From assembly GCF_024178315.1 (NCBI RefSeq), contig NZ_JAMZIK010000051.1, positions 30,734 to 94,733 of the forward strand: DNA of 64,000 nucleotides, given 5' to 3'. The stretch comes from Siccirubricoccus soli. Its GTDB lineage: Bacteria; Pseudomonadota; Alphaproteobacteria; Acetobacterales; Acetobacteraceae. Made by a program: the position numbers and the translations under genes. Positions 9,662 through 18,361 of this stretch are shown here, one piece after another (the stretch's first letter is position 1; the number at the start of each line of letters is the position of its first letter). The notes under the pieces are model-generated. The model was not told the DNA's origin, did no database searches, and worked only from the letters and a program-made list of their open reading frames with translations.

Positions 9662-11063
9662 GATTCTGATCGTCGATGACGAGCCGGACATCCGCGCCCA
9701 GATCGAGGGCATCCTGTCCGACGAGGGCTACGAGACACGGCAGGCGGGGAATTCCGACCAGGCCCTGGCGGCGTTCAAGCAGCGCCGCCCGTCGCTGGTC
9801 GTGCTCGATATCTGGCTACAGGGCTCCAAGCTCGACGGACTCGGGATATTGCAGGCGCTGCACCGGGAAGAGCCGCAGATCCCGGTGGTGATGATCTCCG
9901 GCCACGGCACCATCGAGACCGCGGTGCAGGCCATCCAGCAGGGCGCCTACGACTTCATCGAGAAGCCCTTCAAGACCGACCGGCTGCTGCTCATCGTGGC
10001 GCGGGCGCTGGAGGCGGCGCGGCTGAAGCGGGAGAATTCCGAGCTCCGCCTGCGTGCCGGGGCGGAGACCGAGCTGGTGGGGCTGTCCCCCGCCATCGCC
10101 CAGCTCCGCACCGCCATCGAGCGGGTGGCGCCGACCGGCAGCCGGGTGCTGATCACCGGCCCCGCCGGCTCGGGCAAGGAGGTGGCGGCGCGGATGATCC
10201 ACGCCCGCTCCCGCCGCGCCGATGGGCCTTTCGTCGCGCTGAACTGCGCCACGCTGAACCCGGCGCGGTTCGAGGAGGAGCTGTTCGGCGTGGAGGCCGG
10301 GCCCGACCCGCTGGCCCTGCCGCGCCGCGCCGGCGTGCTGGAACGCGCCCATGGCGGCACCCTGCTGCTGGACGAGGTGGCGGACATGCCGCTCGAAACC
10401 CAGGGCAAGATCGTGCGCGCCCTGCAGGAGCAGGGCTTCGAGCGGATCGGCGGCGCGACGCGGGTGAAGGTGGATGTGCGCGTCCTGGCCACCACCAACC
10501 GCGACCTCCAGGCGGAGATCGCCGCCGGGCGCTTCCGCGAGGATCTCTATTACCGCTTGGCCGTGGTGCCGCTGAAGATCCCGGCGCTGCGGGAGCGGCG
10601 GGAGGATGTGCCAGCGCTGGCCCGCCACTTCATGGCCCGCTCCGGCGAGACCTCCGGCATGGCGCCACGGGAGATCGCGGAAGATGCGCTGGCGGCGCTG
10701 CAGGCCTATGACTGGCCGGGCAATGTCCGCCAGCTCCGCAACCTGATCGACTGGCTGCTGATCATGGCCCCGGGCGAGCCCAGGGAGCCGATCCGGGCGG
10801 AGATGCTGCCGCCGGAGGTAGGCTCCGCCGCGCCGGCCATGCTGAAGCTGGACCGCAGCAGCGAGATCATGACCCTGCCGCTGCGCGAGGCGCGGGAGCT
10901 GTTCGAGAAGCAGTATCTGGAGGCGCAATTGCTGCGCTTCGGCGGCAATATCAGCCGGACGGCGAATTTCGTCGGCATGGAGCGCAGCGCGCTGCACCGG
11001 AAGCTGAAATTCCTCGGCGTGCATGCGGAGGACCGGGCACCGCCGGCGGCGGGGCTGGCCTGA
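9651..11063 (+). CDS. ntrX: Response regulator NtrX
   Basis: A 470-residue protein with a receiver domain (phospho-acceptor D53 in VLDIWLQGSK), an AAA+ domain (Walker A GPAGSGKE; LLLDEVADMP) and a C-terminal Fis-like helix-turn-helix (ISRTANFVGMERSALHRKL). The GAFTGA loop that contacts sigma-54 is absent: the corresponding stretch reads LFGVEAGPDPLALPRRAG. This is usual for alphaproteobacterial NtrX, which tends to act independently of sigma-54. Last gene of the overlapping dusB-ntrBCYX block, followed by a family A repeat. Confidence 0.94.
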   Translation: MAHEILIVDDEPDIRAQIEGILSDEGYETRQAGNSDQALAAFKQRRPSLVVLDIWLQGSKLDGLGILQALHREEPQIPVVMISGHGTIETAVQAIQQGAYDFIEKPFKTDRLLLIVARALEAARLKRENSELRLRAGAETELVGLSPAIAQLRTAIERVAPTGSRVLITGPAGSGKEVAARMIHARSRRADGPFVALNCATLNPARFEEELFGVEAGPDPLALPRRAGVLERAHGGTLLLDEVADMPLETQGKIVRALQEQGFERIGGATRVKVDVRVLATTNRDLQAEIAAGRFREDLYYRLAVVPLKIPALRERREDVPALARHFMARSGETSGMAPREIAEDALAALQAYDWPGNVRQLRNLIDWLLIMAPGEPREPIRAEMLPPEVGSAAPAMLKLDRSSEIMTLPLREARELFEKQYLEAQLLRFGGNISRTANFVGMERSALHRKLKFLGVHAEDRAPPAAGLA

Positions 11064-11100
11064 CCTAGGAAGCTCCGCCCCCTGGCCCCGCCAGGGGGCT

Positions 11101-11159
11101 GCCCCTTGGCGGCAGCGCCGCCACGCCCCGCCGGGGAGGAGGTTCCTCCCCGGACCCTG
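11101..11159 (-). repeat. Intergenic modular repeat family A, reversed copy
   Basis: Read on the - strand this is CAGGGTCCGGGG, a palindromic insert GGAGGAACCTCC, CCCCGGCGGGG and then a GGCGGC/GCCGCC palindrome ending AGGGGC. It is the same module order as at 2127 and 44674. It lies in the 281-bp gap between ntrX and the aminotransferase gene. I see no other feature in that gap. Confidence 0.55.
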
Positions 11160-11344
11160 ATGCGACTCGCCGGTTGAGCCGGGAGCCCTGGGGGAAGCGG
11201 GCAGAGGCTGCGGTCCTTGAGGGCTCCGCGTCCCGGGCTATGGGCCCTGCTGTGACATCGCGGCGCTGTCCGACGCCGGGCCCCGCGCCCGCTGACCTGC
11301 CCGCCATTCCGGTCTATCCTGCCCCGCCGCAACCCGGGGTTTCC

Positions 11345-12217
11345 ATGTCGCGCATCGCCTATGTGAATGGCCGCTACCTCGACCAGCGCCTGGCCGAGGT
11401 GAATATCGAGGATCGCGGCTATCAATTCGGCGACGGCGTCTATGAGGTGGTCCACCTCTACCAGGGCCGCTTCGTCGATGCGGCGCTTCACCTGGACCGG
11501 CTCGACCGCTCCCTGCGCGAGATGCGCCTGCCGAGCCCGATGCCCCGCGCCGCCCTGCTGCATGTGCTGGCCGAGGTCGCCCGGCGGAACCGGGTGACGG
11601 AGGGGCTGCTCTACATGCAGGTGACGCGCGGCGTCGCCCCGCGGGAGCACGCCTTCCCGAAGCGCCCGGTGCCGCCGGCCCTGGTCGTCACGGTCAAGCG
11701 CATCCCGCCCTTTCCGACCGATCTGGATCGCTGGGGCGCCAGCGCCATCACCCATCCGGATCTCCGCTGGGCTCGCTGCGACATCAAGACGGTGAACCTG
11801 CTGCCCAATTGCCTGGCCCGCCAGGCGGCGCGGGAGGCGGGGGCGATCGAGGCCATCCTGTATGAGGCGGCGACCGGCCTTGTCACCGAGGGGGCCGCCA
11901 CCAGCTTCTGGATCGTGGATGAGGCGGGCACCATCCGCACCCGCCCGCTCAGCCACGCCATCCTGCCCGGCTGCACCCGCGCCGCGCTGATGGCGGAGCT
12001 GGCGGAGGCCGGCATCGGCTTCGAGGAACGCGCCTTCTCGCTCGAGGAGATGCGCCAGGCGCGGGAGGCCTTCCTCACCTCCGCCACCTCCTTCGTGCGG
12101 CCCATCACGCGGATCGACGGCGCCCCGGTGGGGGATGGGCAGGTCGGGCCGGTGGTCCGCAAGCTGTTCGCGATCTTTGCCCGCCACGTCCAGGGCGAGC
12201 GGCGCAATGCCGCCTGA
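11345..12217 (+). CDS. Class IV aminotransferase, D-amino-acid transaminase type
   Basis: A 290-residue PLP enzyme of the branched-chain/D-alanine aminotransferase fold. It opens with IAYVNGRYLDQRLAEVNIEDRGYQFGDGVYEVVH, typical of D-amino-acid aminotransferases. The PLP lysine lies in CDIKTVNLLPN, and the cofactor-phosphate region GLVTEGAATSFWIV follows. It interconverts D-amino acids and 2-oxo acids, and D-Ala/D-Glu for the cell wall is a plausible use. ATG at 11345 is chosen by family start; the frame is open upstream. It overlaps the next gene by 11 bases. Substrate preference cannot be read from sequence. Confidence 0.88.
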   Translation: MSRIAYVNGRYLDQRLAEVNIEDRGYQFGDGVYEVVHLYQGRFVDAALHLDRLDRSLREMRLPSPMPRAALLHVLAEVARRNRVTEGLLYMQVTRGVAPREHAFPKRPVPPALVVTVKRIPPFPTDLDRWGASAITHPDLRWARCDIKTVNLLPNCLARQAAREAGAIEAILYEAATGLVTEGAATSFWIVDEAGTIRTRPLSHAILPGCTRAALMAELAEAGIGFEERAFSLEEMRQAREAFLTSATSFVRPITRIDGAPVGDGQVGPVVRKLFAIFARHVQGERRNAA

Positions 12218-12872
12218 GCCGCCCCGCCCCGCCGCCCTGCTCTGGGACTGGGACAACACGCTGGTGGATGGCTGGGCTGCCATCCAGCACGGGCTGAACG
12301 CCGCCTTCCGCGCCTTCGGCCTGCCGGAATGGGACCGCGAGACCGTGCTGCGCAATGTCCGCCGCAGCCTGCGGGAGAGCTTTCCAGAGATCTTCGGCGC
12401 GGAGTGGGAGAGGGCGCGCGACATCTTCTATGCCGGCGTCCGCGCCCGCCACCTGGAGGTTCTCCGCCCCATGCCCGCGGCCGAATCCGCCATCCTGGCT
12501 GCCGCCGCCGTTGGCCTGCCCCAGGGCGTCATCAGCAACAAGCAGGGCCCCCTGCTGCGGGCGGAGGCGGCGCATCTCGGCTGGGCGCCGCATTTCCGCA
12601 TCCTGCTCGGCGCCGGCGATGCGGCGGCCGATAAGCCGGACCCGGCGCCCTTCCGCCTCGCTTTCCCGGCCCTCGGCATCCCGCTCGGGCCCACCATCTG
12701 GTATGTCGGCGACACCGCGCTCGACATGCAGGCGGCCCGCGCCGCCGGCTGCACCGCCGTGCTGCTGGGCGATGCGGCGCATGATGGCGGCGTCGCCAAC
12801 ATCGCGCCGGACCTCGCCTTCCCGGACGCCGCCGCCCTGGCCGCTTGGCTGCGGGAGCCGCCCGCCCGGTGA
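12207..12872 (+). CDS. HAD-family phosphatase (phosphoglycolate phosphatase-like)
   Basis: A 221-residue haloacid dehalogenase-type hydrolase. Motif I is LLWDWDNTLVDGW, with the nucleophile and acid/base aspartates in DWDNT. Motif II/III regions are VISNKQGPLL and DKPDPAPF, and motif IV is YVGDTALDMQAA. This resembles Gph-like phosphatases, which clear phosphoglycolate or other small sugar phosphates. The start overlaps the aminotransferase stop by 11 bases and the stop overlaps the methyltransferase GTG start (GTGA), so the three are likely one transcript. The actual substrate is unknown. Confidence 0.85.
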   Translation: MPPEPPRPAALLWDWDNTLVDGWAAIQHGLNAAFRAFGLPEWDRETVLRNVRRSLRESFPEIFGAEWERARDIFYAGVRARHLEVLRPMPAAESAILAAAAVGLPQGVISNKQGPLLRAEAAHLGWAPHFRILLGAGDAAADKPDPAPFRLAFPALGIPLGPTIWYVGDTALDMQAARAAGCTAVLLGDAAHDGGVANIAPDLAFPDAAALAAWLREPPAR

Positions 12873-14233
12873 CCGAGCGCCGCTTCATCGGCAAGGTGGA
12901 AGCGGTGGTCCGCGGCCGGCTGATGGGCTGGGCCTGGGACCGGCAGGAGGGCCGCGCCCCGCGCCTCGCCATCGAGGTGAATGGCGACAGGGTGGCGGAG
13001 CTCGCGCCGGACCTCGTCCTGCCGGGGCTGGTCAAGGCCGGGCTCGGCGATGGCAGAGGCGGCTTTGCCTGGGCCATCCCCGCCACTCTCTGCGACCCCG
13101 CCCCCTGTCGCCTCCGCCTGCTGGCGGCCGAGGATGGCAGCCTGATCTTCGAACACCCCAAGGCCCGGCTCGCCCAGGCGGGAGAGGAGCTGCTGCGCGC
13201 CTGGAAGCAGGAAGCGCTGTCCCAGGGCCTCTGGGCGCTGGAGAGCGTGGCGGAGGCCAATGGCCAGCTCAGCGGCGCCGGCTGGGCGGTGCCGCCGTGG
13301 GCCCAGCCCCAGCCCCTGCGGCTGCTGGTGAACGGCCAGCCCGCCCGCATGACCTGGCTGCGCCGGCCTGCGCCGGAGGTGGTGGATGCGCTGGGGCTGA
13401 CCGGCCGCTTCGATTCGCCCCGCTTCCGCTTCTCCCTGCCACTGGGGCCAGGGGGCGGGAAGGGGAGCCCGCTCGCCGCGCCCTGGCATTTCACCCTGGC
13501 CGATGGCGCCGGCCGCAGTCTTGCCCCCGGCCAGGATGTCTGGGTTTCCAACCTCCCGGTCCCGCAGCCGCCGGAGGTGCTGCGGGAGCGCAGCCTTCCC
13601 GGCAGCGACGCCGCCGCCTTCGACCGCTCCGGCGCCACCGCGGCGGAGCTGGTGCTCCGCGCCCTGGCCCGGGTGCTGCCGGGTGGGTTGGGCAAGGCGC
13701 GGGCGGTGCTGGATTGGGGCTGCGGCTGCGCCCGGGTCGGCCGCTACCTGCTGCCGCGTCTCGGCCAGCGCTATCTTGGCCTGGACACCGATTCCGCCGC
13801 CATCACCTGGTGCCGCGCCGCCCTGCCCGGGGCGCGCTTCACCGTCTCGCCGGCCGCCCCGCCGCTGGACCTGCCGGCCGCCTCCCTGGATGTGGTCCTC
13901 GGCCTCGGCGTCATGCCACATCTCGACCCGCCGGCGCAGGCGGCCTGGCTGGCGGAATTCGCCCGGCTGCTACGGCCGGGCGGCGTCGCCCTGCTCACCA
14001 GCCTGGGCAAGATGGGCTGGGTGGCGGCGGCGCGCCGCCCGGCGGATTTCCTCGCCTGGCGGCGGGAGGGCTGGCGGGTGCTGCGGCAGGCCGGCCCGGG
14101 CCGCCCGCTGGTCCTCAGCCAGACGCCGGCGCAGGTTCACCGCGCCTGGGGCCAGCAGCTCGAGATCCTGGAGGTGCAGGAGGGCGGCATGGGCGGCTAT
14201 CAGGATCTGGTTCTGGCACGGAAGCGCGGCTGA
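12869..14233 (+). CDS. SAM-dependent class I methyltransferase with N-terminal accessory domain
   Basis: A 454-residue protein. The C-terminal half has a clear SAM-binding motif [17 protein letters not shown], then [14 protein letters not shown], and a motif near [23 protein letters not shown], all of methyltransferase type. The N-terminal ~220 residues look like two copies of a beta-rich unit beginning [24 protein letters not shown], similar to domains found in glycosylation or cell-surface proteins. A GTG start at 12869 overlaps the previous stop; a TTG at 12845 is possible. A small-molecule or glycan target is a guess. Confidence 0.75.
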   Translation: MTERRFIGKVEAVVRGRLMGWAWDRQEGRAPRLAIEVNGDRVAELAPDLVLPGLVKAGLGDGRGGFAWAIPATLCDPAPCRLRLLAAEDGSLIFEHPKARLAQAGEELLRAWKQEALSQGLWALESVAEANGQLSGAGWAVPPWAQPQPLRLLVNGQPARMTWLRRPAPEVVDALGLTGRFDSPRFRFSLPLGPGGGKGSPLAAPWHFTLADGAGRSLAPGQDVWVSNLPVPQPPEVLRERSLPGSDAAAFDRSGATAAELVLRALARVLPGGLGKARAVLDWGCGCARVGRYLLPRLGQRYLGLDTDSAAITWCRAALPGARFTVSPAAPPLDLPAASLDVVLGLGVMPHLDPPAQAAWLAEFARLLRPGGVALLTSLGKMGWVAAARRPADFLAWRREGWRVLRQAGPGRPLVLSQTPAQVHRAWGQQLEILEVQEGGMGGYQDLVLARKRG

Positions 14234-14570
14234 CCCGGGACGTCACGGCCCCATCGGCGCCTGCCGCCCGGGGTCGTTCCGCGGCCTGGCTGGGGAAGGC
14301 GGCCCTGGCGATCCGGCGGCTCCGGGACTCCATGCGACCGATGCGCGGCCTGGGCCGCAGGGCTGCCCCCGCGGCCTCGGTCAACGGCCGGTGCCGCTGG
14401 TATCGGGCGTTCATTCGGCATGGGCGACATTCCCGGCGAGCGTGCAATGGTGCAGTGCAGCGTCTTGCATTGCCTCCGCCGCTCTGGGAATGTGGCGGCC
14501 CTTGGCGGGCTCGCCCCCGCCGCGGCGGGCCGTCTCCGGACAGCCTGCCAACAAGAAGAAGGACCGAGCC
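14234..14570 (+). other. 337-bp intergenic region before hfq
   Basis: G+C-rich gap between the methyltransferase and hfq. It contains no convincing open frame, tRNA or riboswitch. TTGCAT at 14465-14470 with GAATGT 17 bp downstream is at best a poor promoter match. A purine run, AAGAAGAAGG, just before the hfq GTG is its ribosome-binding sequence. hfq is probably transcribed from within this region. Confidence 0.4.
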
Positions 14571-14891
14571 GTGGCAGCCGAGAAGTCCCAGAACGTGCAG
14601 GACGTGTTCCTGAACCACGTTCGCAAGAGCAAAACGCCGGTGACGATCTTCCTCGTCAATGGCGTCAAACTTCAGGGCATCATTACCTGGTTCGACAATT
14701 TCTCGGTGCTGCTGCGCCGGGATGGCCACACCCAGCTGGTCTACAAGCACGCCATCAGCACGGTGATGCCGGGCGCGCCGATCCAGCTCTTCGACGCGAC
14801 GGCGGCCCGCGAGGGCGGCGCGGCGTCGGTCACGCGCGAGGGGACGACTCTCACCATGAGCCGTGAGGTCAACCCTGTCGGGACCGACTGA
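14571..14891 (+). CDS. hfq: RNA chaperone Hfq
   Basis: A 106-residue Sm-like protein that forms hexamers and pairs small RNAs with mRNAs. The Sm1 motif region runs [20 protein letters not shown] and [18 protein letters not shown]; the Sm2 motif is [11 protein letters not shown] (the usual YKHAI box). A flexible tail of about 35 residues follows. The GTG at 14571 is chosen because AAGAAGG lies about nine bases upstream and family proteins begin with the sequence [10 protein letters not shown]. The frame is open far upstream but unrelated to Hfq. hflX follows with an overlapping frame, the usual hfq-hflX order. Confidence 0.97.
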   Translation: MAAEKSQNVQDVFLNHVRKSKTPVTIFLVNGVKLQGIITWFDNFSVLLRRDGHTQLVYKHAISTVMPGAPIQLFDATAAREGGAASVTREGTTLTMSREVNPVGTD

Positions 14892-16236
14892 GCACGGTTT
14901 ACCGCCGCCGGCCAATGACCGCGGGGACGGCACCGATACCGGGCCGACCCGCGCCGCGGTGATCCTGCCCTATGAACGCCCGCTGCGGGCCCTGGCCCCG
15001 GTGGCCGACTCCGCCCCCCGCGCCGCTGAGGCGCGGCTGGCGGAGGCTGTCGGCCTCGCCGCCAGCATCGGCGTGACCATCGTCCATACCGCCATCTTCC
15101 CGCTGCGGGAGAAGCGGCCCAGCACCCTGCTGGGCGAAGGCCAGGTGGCGGCGGCGAAGCAGGAGATCAGCGACCAGCGCGTGGCGCTGGTGGTGGTGGA
15201 CGCCGCGCTGACGCCCGTGCAGCAGCGCAACCTGGAGCGCGACTGGCGCTGCAAGGTGATCGACCGCACCGGCCTCATCCTCGAGATCTTCGGCGAGCGC
15301 GCCCGGACCAAGGAGGGCGCGCTGCAGGTGGAGCTCGCCCATCTGGACTACCAGCGCACCCGCCTGGTGCGGTCCTGGACCCACCTCGAACGCCAGCGCG
15401 GCGGCTTCGGCTTCCTCGGCGGCCCCGGCGAATCCCAGATCGAGCTCGACCGCCGCCTGATCGGCGAGCGGATGGTGAAGCTGCGGAAGGAGCTGGACCA
15501 GGTCCGCCGCACCCGCGGACTGCACCGCAAGCAACGGGAGCGGGTGCCCTACCCGGTGATCGCCCTGGTCGGCTACACCAATGCGGGGAAGAGCACGCTG
15601 TTCAACGCCCTGACCGGCGCCGGCGTCTATGCCCAGGACCAGCTCTTCGCCACGCTGGACCCCACCATGCGGGGCATCCGGCTGCCGAGCGGCCGCCGCG
15701 CCATCCTCTCCGACACTGTCGGCTTCATCTCCGACCTGCCGACCCAGCTCGTCGAGGCCTTCCGTGCGACGCTCGAGGAGGTGGCGGCGGCCGACATCAT
15801 CCTGCATGTGCGGGACAGCGCCCATCCGGACAGCGCCGCCCAGCGCGGCGACGTGCTGCGGGTGCTGCGGGAGATGGCGGAAGGCCCCAACCCCGCCCTC
15901 GATGCCGGTTGGGAAGGCCGGGTCATCGAGGTGCTGAACAAGGCCGACCTGCTGGGTGGCACCGCGGCGCTGCCGGGTGGCGACGCCACCCAGGGCATCC
16001 CCGTCTCCGCCCTGACCGGGGAGGGGCTGGACCGGCTGCGGGAGGTGCTGGATGAGCGCCTCGCCGCCGGCATGGACATGGTGGACTACGCCATCCCCGC
16101 CAGCGACGGCGCCCGCCTCGCCTGGCTGTACCGGCATGGCGAGGTGCTGGAGCGGCGGGAGGCGGAGGGGGACATCCATATCCGCGTCCGCCTCAGCCCC
16201 GCCGACCGCGCCCGTTTCGAGCAGGAGCCGGCATGA
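14863..16236 (+). CDS. hflX: Ribosome-associated GTPase HflX
   Basis: Up to 457 residues. The N-terminal HflX domain includes [22 protein letters not shown] and the segment [25 protein letters not shown]. The glycine-rich linker [15 protein letters not shown] precedes the GTPase domain with G1 [13 protein letters not shown]3 [14 protein letters not shown] and G4 NKAD. The family splits stalled or stressed ribosomes. The start is uncertain: GTG at 14863 overlaps the hfq 3' end by 29 bases, while GTG at 14959 begins closer to the conserved region. The stop overlaps the next gene (ATGA). Confidence 0.93.
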   Translation: MRSTLSGPTEHGLPPPANDRGDGTDTGPTRAAVILPYERPLRALAPVADSAPRAAEARLAEAVGLAASIGVTIVHTAIFPLREKRPSTLLGEGQVAAAKQEISDQRVALVVVDAALTPVQQRNLERDWRCKVIDRTGLILEIFGERARTKEGALQVELAHLDYQRTRLVRSWTHLERQRGGFGFLGGPGESQIELDRRLIGERMVKLRKELDQVRRTRGLHRKQRERVPYPVIALVGYTNAGKSTLFNALTGAGVYAQDQLFATLDPTMRGIRLPSGRRAILSDTVGFISDLPTQLVEAFRATLEEVAAADIILHVRDSAHPDSAAQRGDVLRVLREMAEGPNPALDAGWEGRVIEVLNKADLLGGTAALPGGDATQGIPVSALTGEGLDRLREVLDERLAAGMDMVDYAIPASDGARLAWLYRHGEVLERREAEGDIHIRVRLSPADRARFEQEPA

Positions 16237-17057
16237 TCTCCACCCCTCTGGCGAGCGAGGTGGCGGCGCTGCTCCGCCAGGCCGCGCAGGCCGAGATCCT
16301 GCCGCGCTGGCGCCGGCTGGAGGCGGACGCCATCCGCACCAAGACCGGGCCGCTGGATCTGGTGACGGATGCCGATGAGGCGGCGGAGCGGGTGATCGCC
16401 GCCGGGCTGCGGCGCCTCTTCCCAGGCTGCCTGGTGGTGGGGGAGGAGGCCTGCGCCGCCGATCCCGCACTGCTCGGCCGGCTGCGCGGGGCGGAGCTGG
16501 CCTTCGTGGTCGATCCGGTGGACGGCACGGCGAATTTCGCCGCTGGCCTGCCGCTCTTCGGCTGCATGGCCGCGGCCATCCACCGCGGCGAGGTCATCGC
16601 CGGCTGGATCCACGACCCGCTGGGCGACGACACGGCGATCGCGCTGCGCGGGGAGGGGGCCTGGATCGAAACCGCCGCCGGCGCCCGCCGCGACCTCCGC
16701 GTGGCGGCGCCGGTGCCGGTGGGGCAGATGGTGGCTGCCGTCTCCTGGGGGTACATGGTGCCGCCGCTGAAGGCGCAGGTGACGGCGCGACTGCCGCAGC
16801 TCGGCGCCGTCATCGCCCTGCGCTGTGCCGCGCATGAATACCGGCTGGCAGCCGAGGGCCACGCCCACGCCCTTGTCTACAACCGCCTCTACCCCTGGGA
16901 CCACGCCCCGGGCTGGCTGCTGCACCGGGAAGCCGGGGGCTACTCGGCCCGATTCGACCGCACGCCCTACAGCCCGGTGGAGTTCACCGGCGGGCTGATC
17001 GTGGCGCCGAGCCGCGCGGCCTGGGAGGAGCTGCACGCGACGCTGATCGCGGCATAG
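16233..17057 (+). CDS. Inositol-monophosphatase-family phosphatase
   Basis: A 274-residue Mg-dependent phosphatase. Family motifs are GEEACAAD (metal-binding Glu), [14 protein letters not shown] (catalytic DPxDGT) and [16 protein letters not shown] (WDxAPG). The family includes inositol-1-phosphatase/SuhB, histidinol-phosphatase and nucleotide phosphatases, and the sequence here does not decide between them. It begins inside the hflX stop codon, so it is probably co-expressed with hfq-hflX. The 168 bp after its stop hold no recognised feature except the first of the CCGASTCRG motifs. Confidence 0.85.
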   Translation: MISTPLASEVAALLRQAAQAEILPRWRRLEADAIRTKTGPLDLVTDADEAAERVIAAGLRRLFPGCLVVGEEACAADPALLGRLRGAELAFVVDPVDGTANFAAGLPLFGCMAAAIHRGEVIAGWIHDPLGDDTAIALRGEGAWIETAAGARRDLRVAAPVPVGQMVAAVSWGYMVPPLKAQVTARLPQLGAVIALRCAAHEYRLAAEGHAHALVYNRLYPWDHAPGWLLHREAGGYSARFDRTPYSPVEFTGGLIVAPSRAAWEELHATLIAA

Positions 17058-17199
17058 GGCAGAGGCGCCCCGGCCCGGCGGAGAGCCAGGGTCGCAATCC
17101 TCCTGCCGAGCAGCGTTATCGCCACCGGCCTCCCTGCACCCCGCCTCCTGATCCCTGGCCCGATGGCATGGTGATTGGCGATCTTCGCAACAAAACCCT

Positions 17200-18093
17200 T
17201 CGACTCGGCCTGCTTCCAGCCCGAGTCAGGCTTTCTCCTCCCGCTTCACCGCCTGCCACTCTGCCTCCATCCGCGGCAGCCCGGCATCTGCCGGAGTCAG
17301 GCCCTGCTTTGCCAGCGCCACTTCCACAGCGTTGAATCGCCGGATGAATTTGGCGTTTGCCCCGTGCAGCGCCTGCTCCGGATCGACATCGAGCTTCCGC
17401 GCCAGGTTCACCACGACGAAGAGCAGATCGCCCACCTCATCCGCCAGCCGCTCCGGCGCGCCGCCCGGGATCTCGGCCTGCAGCTCCGCCACTTCCTCCG
17501 CCAGCTTCTCGAGGACCGAGTCGGGGTCCGGCCAATCGAAACCGACTCGGGCGACCCGCTTGCTGATCTTCAGTGCCCGAGTCAGGGCGGGGAGGGCGGT
17601 CGGCACTCCGGCCAGGGTACCGCTCTCGGCCCGCGCCGATCGCTCGCCGGCCTTCAGTGCCTCCCAGCCGGGCGTGTCGCCCTCACCAAAGACGTGCGGG
17701 TGCCGCCGAACCATCTTGGCCGCAATCGCCGCCGCCACCGCCGCGAAGTCGAAGACCCCGAGCTCCTCCGCCATCCTGGCGTGATAGACGACCTGGAAAA
17801 GCAGATCGCCCAGCTCGTCCAGCAGCGCCGGCATGTCCGGCCCCTCGGCGATGGCGGCCGCCACCTCATAGCCTTCCTCGACGGTGTAGGGCGCGATGGT
17901 CTCGAAGCTCTGCTCCCGGTCCCAGGGACAGCCGCCGACCGGCGCCCTGAGCCGCGCCATGATGTCCAACAGCCGACGCAGCGCGGCCTCCGCAGTCTCC
18001 GTCATCACCAACTCTCCCAGATCCGGCCCACCGATATGGGAGCGGCGCCGTCCCGCCAAGCCCGAGGCCGGATCTGTCGGCACGCCGAGTCGG
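17200..18093. repeat. Cluster of quasi-palindromic 9-mer CCGASTCRG beside the dif-like site
   Basis: Perfect CCGASTCGG lies at 17516-17524, 17542-17550 and 18085-18093. CCGAGTCAG lies at 17221-17229 and 17577-17585. One-off variants are TCGACTCGG (17200-17208) and CCGGAGTCAG (17291-17300). Four copies lie inside mazG, in different reading phases; a fifth includes the mazG stop codon and two are intergenic. They use codons unusual for this genome, such as ACT and CGA. This suggests constraint on the DNA rather than on the protein. Confidence 0.6.
17226..18005 (-). CDS. mazG: Nucleoside triphosphate pyrophosphohydrolase MazG
   Basis: A 259-residue all-alpha NTP pyrophosphatase with two MazG domains. 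The first contains GGCPWDREQSFETIAPYTVEEGYEV and DELGDLLFQVVYHARMA; the second contains EEVAELQ and DEVGDLLFVVVNLARKL. These are the acidic EExxE...DExxD metal-binding sites. The enzyme hydrolyses (d)NTPs to monophosphates, lowering toxic or mutagenic nucleotides. ATG at 18005 starts the conserved TETAEAALRRLLDIMARLR block. The gene holds several CCGASTCRG motifs, and its stop codon lies within one. Confidence 0.95.
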   Translation of the reverse strand: MTETAEAALRRLLDIMARLRAPVGGCPWDREQSFETIAPYTVEEGYEVAAAIAEGPDMPALLDELGDLLFQVVYHARMAEELGVFDFAAVAAAIAAKMVRRHPHVFGEGDTPGWEALKAGERSARAESGTLAGVPTALPALTRALKISKRVARVGFDWPDPDSVLEKLAEEVAELQAEIPGGAPERLADEVGDLLFVVVNLARKLDVDPEQALHGANAKFIRRFNAVEVALAKQGLTPADAGLPRMEAEWQAVKREEKA

Positions 18094-18099
18094 GCAGGG
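18092..18099 (+). promoter_or_regulatory. KOPS-like octamer GGGCAGGG
   Basis: GGGCAGGG overlaps the last CCGAGTCGG copy and lies 92 bp before the dif-like site, on the strand that would point an FtsK translocase towards dif under the E. coli KOPS rule (GGGNAGGG). A single octamer in G+C-rich DNA is weak evidence, and counter-oriented copies exist elsewhere (for example 50227). Confidence 0.25.
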
Positions 18100-18190
18100 T
18101 GCCAGCCGGGAGTACGCTAATTGTTCTTGTGGTCGGCCGGCTCGGCCAGTCAGGCGACCGCTTCGGATACGCTACATCCACCAGCGCCGT

Positions 18191-18218
18191 GTACCGCATA
18201 AGACATATTATGGAAAAT
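18191..18218. other. dif: Putative chromosome dimer-resolution site dif (XerC/XerD)
   Basis: The 28 bp read XerC-side arm GTACCGCATAA, six-base spacer GACATA, XerD-side arm TTATGGAAAAT. Against E. coli dif (GGTGCGCATAA, TGTATA, TTATGTTAAAT) I count 8/11, 3/6 and 9/11 matches, including the CGCATAA and TTATG cores. It lies in an A+T-rich patch of a non-coding gap between two genes reading towards it from the right and mazG on the left. XerC/XerD recombinases convert chromosome dimers to monomers at such a site in the terminus. The identification is by pattern only. Confidence 0.75.
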
Positions 18219-18361
18219 ATCTGATTGGGGATAAGGCGCGGGAAAAGCTGGGGAAAGCCTCGGGTCAGATGTTCCTGTTCTGGCCGGGGCGTTGCCCGCC
18301 GGGGCCCCCGACCACGGGAACGAATGCCAAACACGGGACGCCAGACAAGGGCCGGCGCCGC

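Noticed and set aside
7094..9712. An 872-residue - strand frame opposite ntrY.
   Set aside because: It is fully covered by ntrY with its clear kinase motifs. The antisense frame is open only because of codon bias.
14465..14493. An hfq promoter (TTGCAT-N17-GAATGT).
   Set aside because: The -10 hexamer matches the consensus at only two positions, too weak to list as a promoter.
12355..14613. A 752-residue + strand frame overlapping the phosphatase, methyltransferase and hfq leader.
   Set aside because: Different frame from three supported genes; Pro/Ala/Arg-rich noise.
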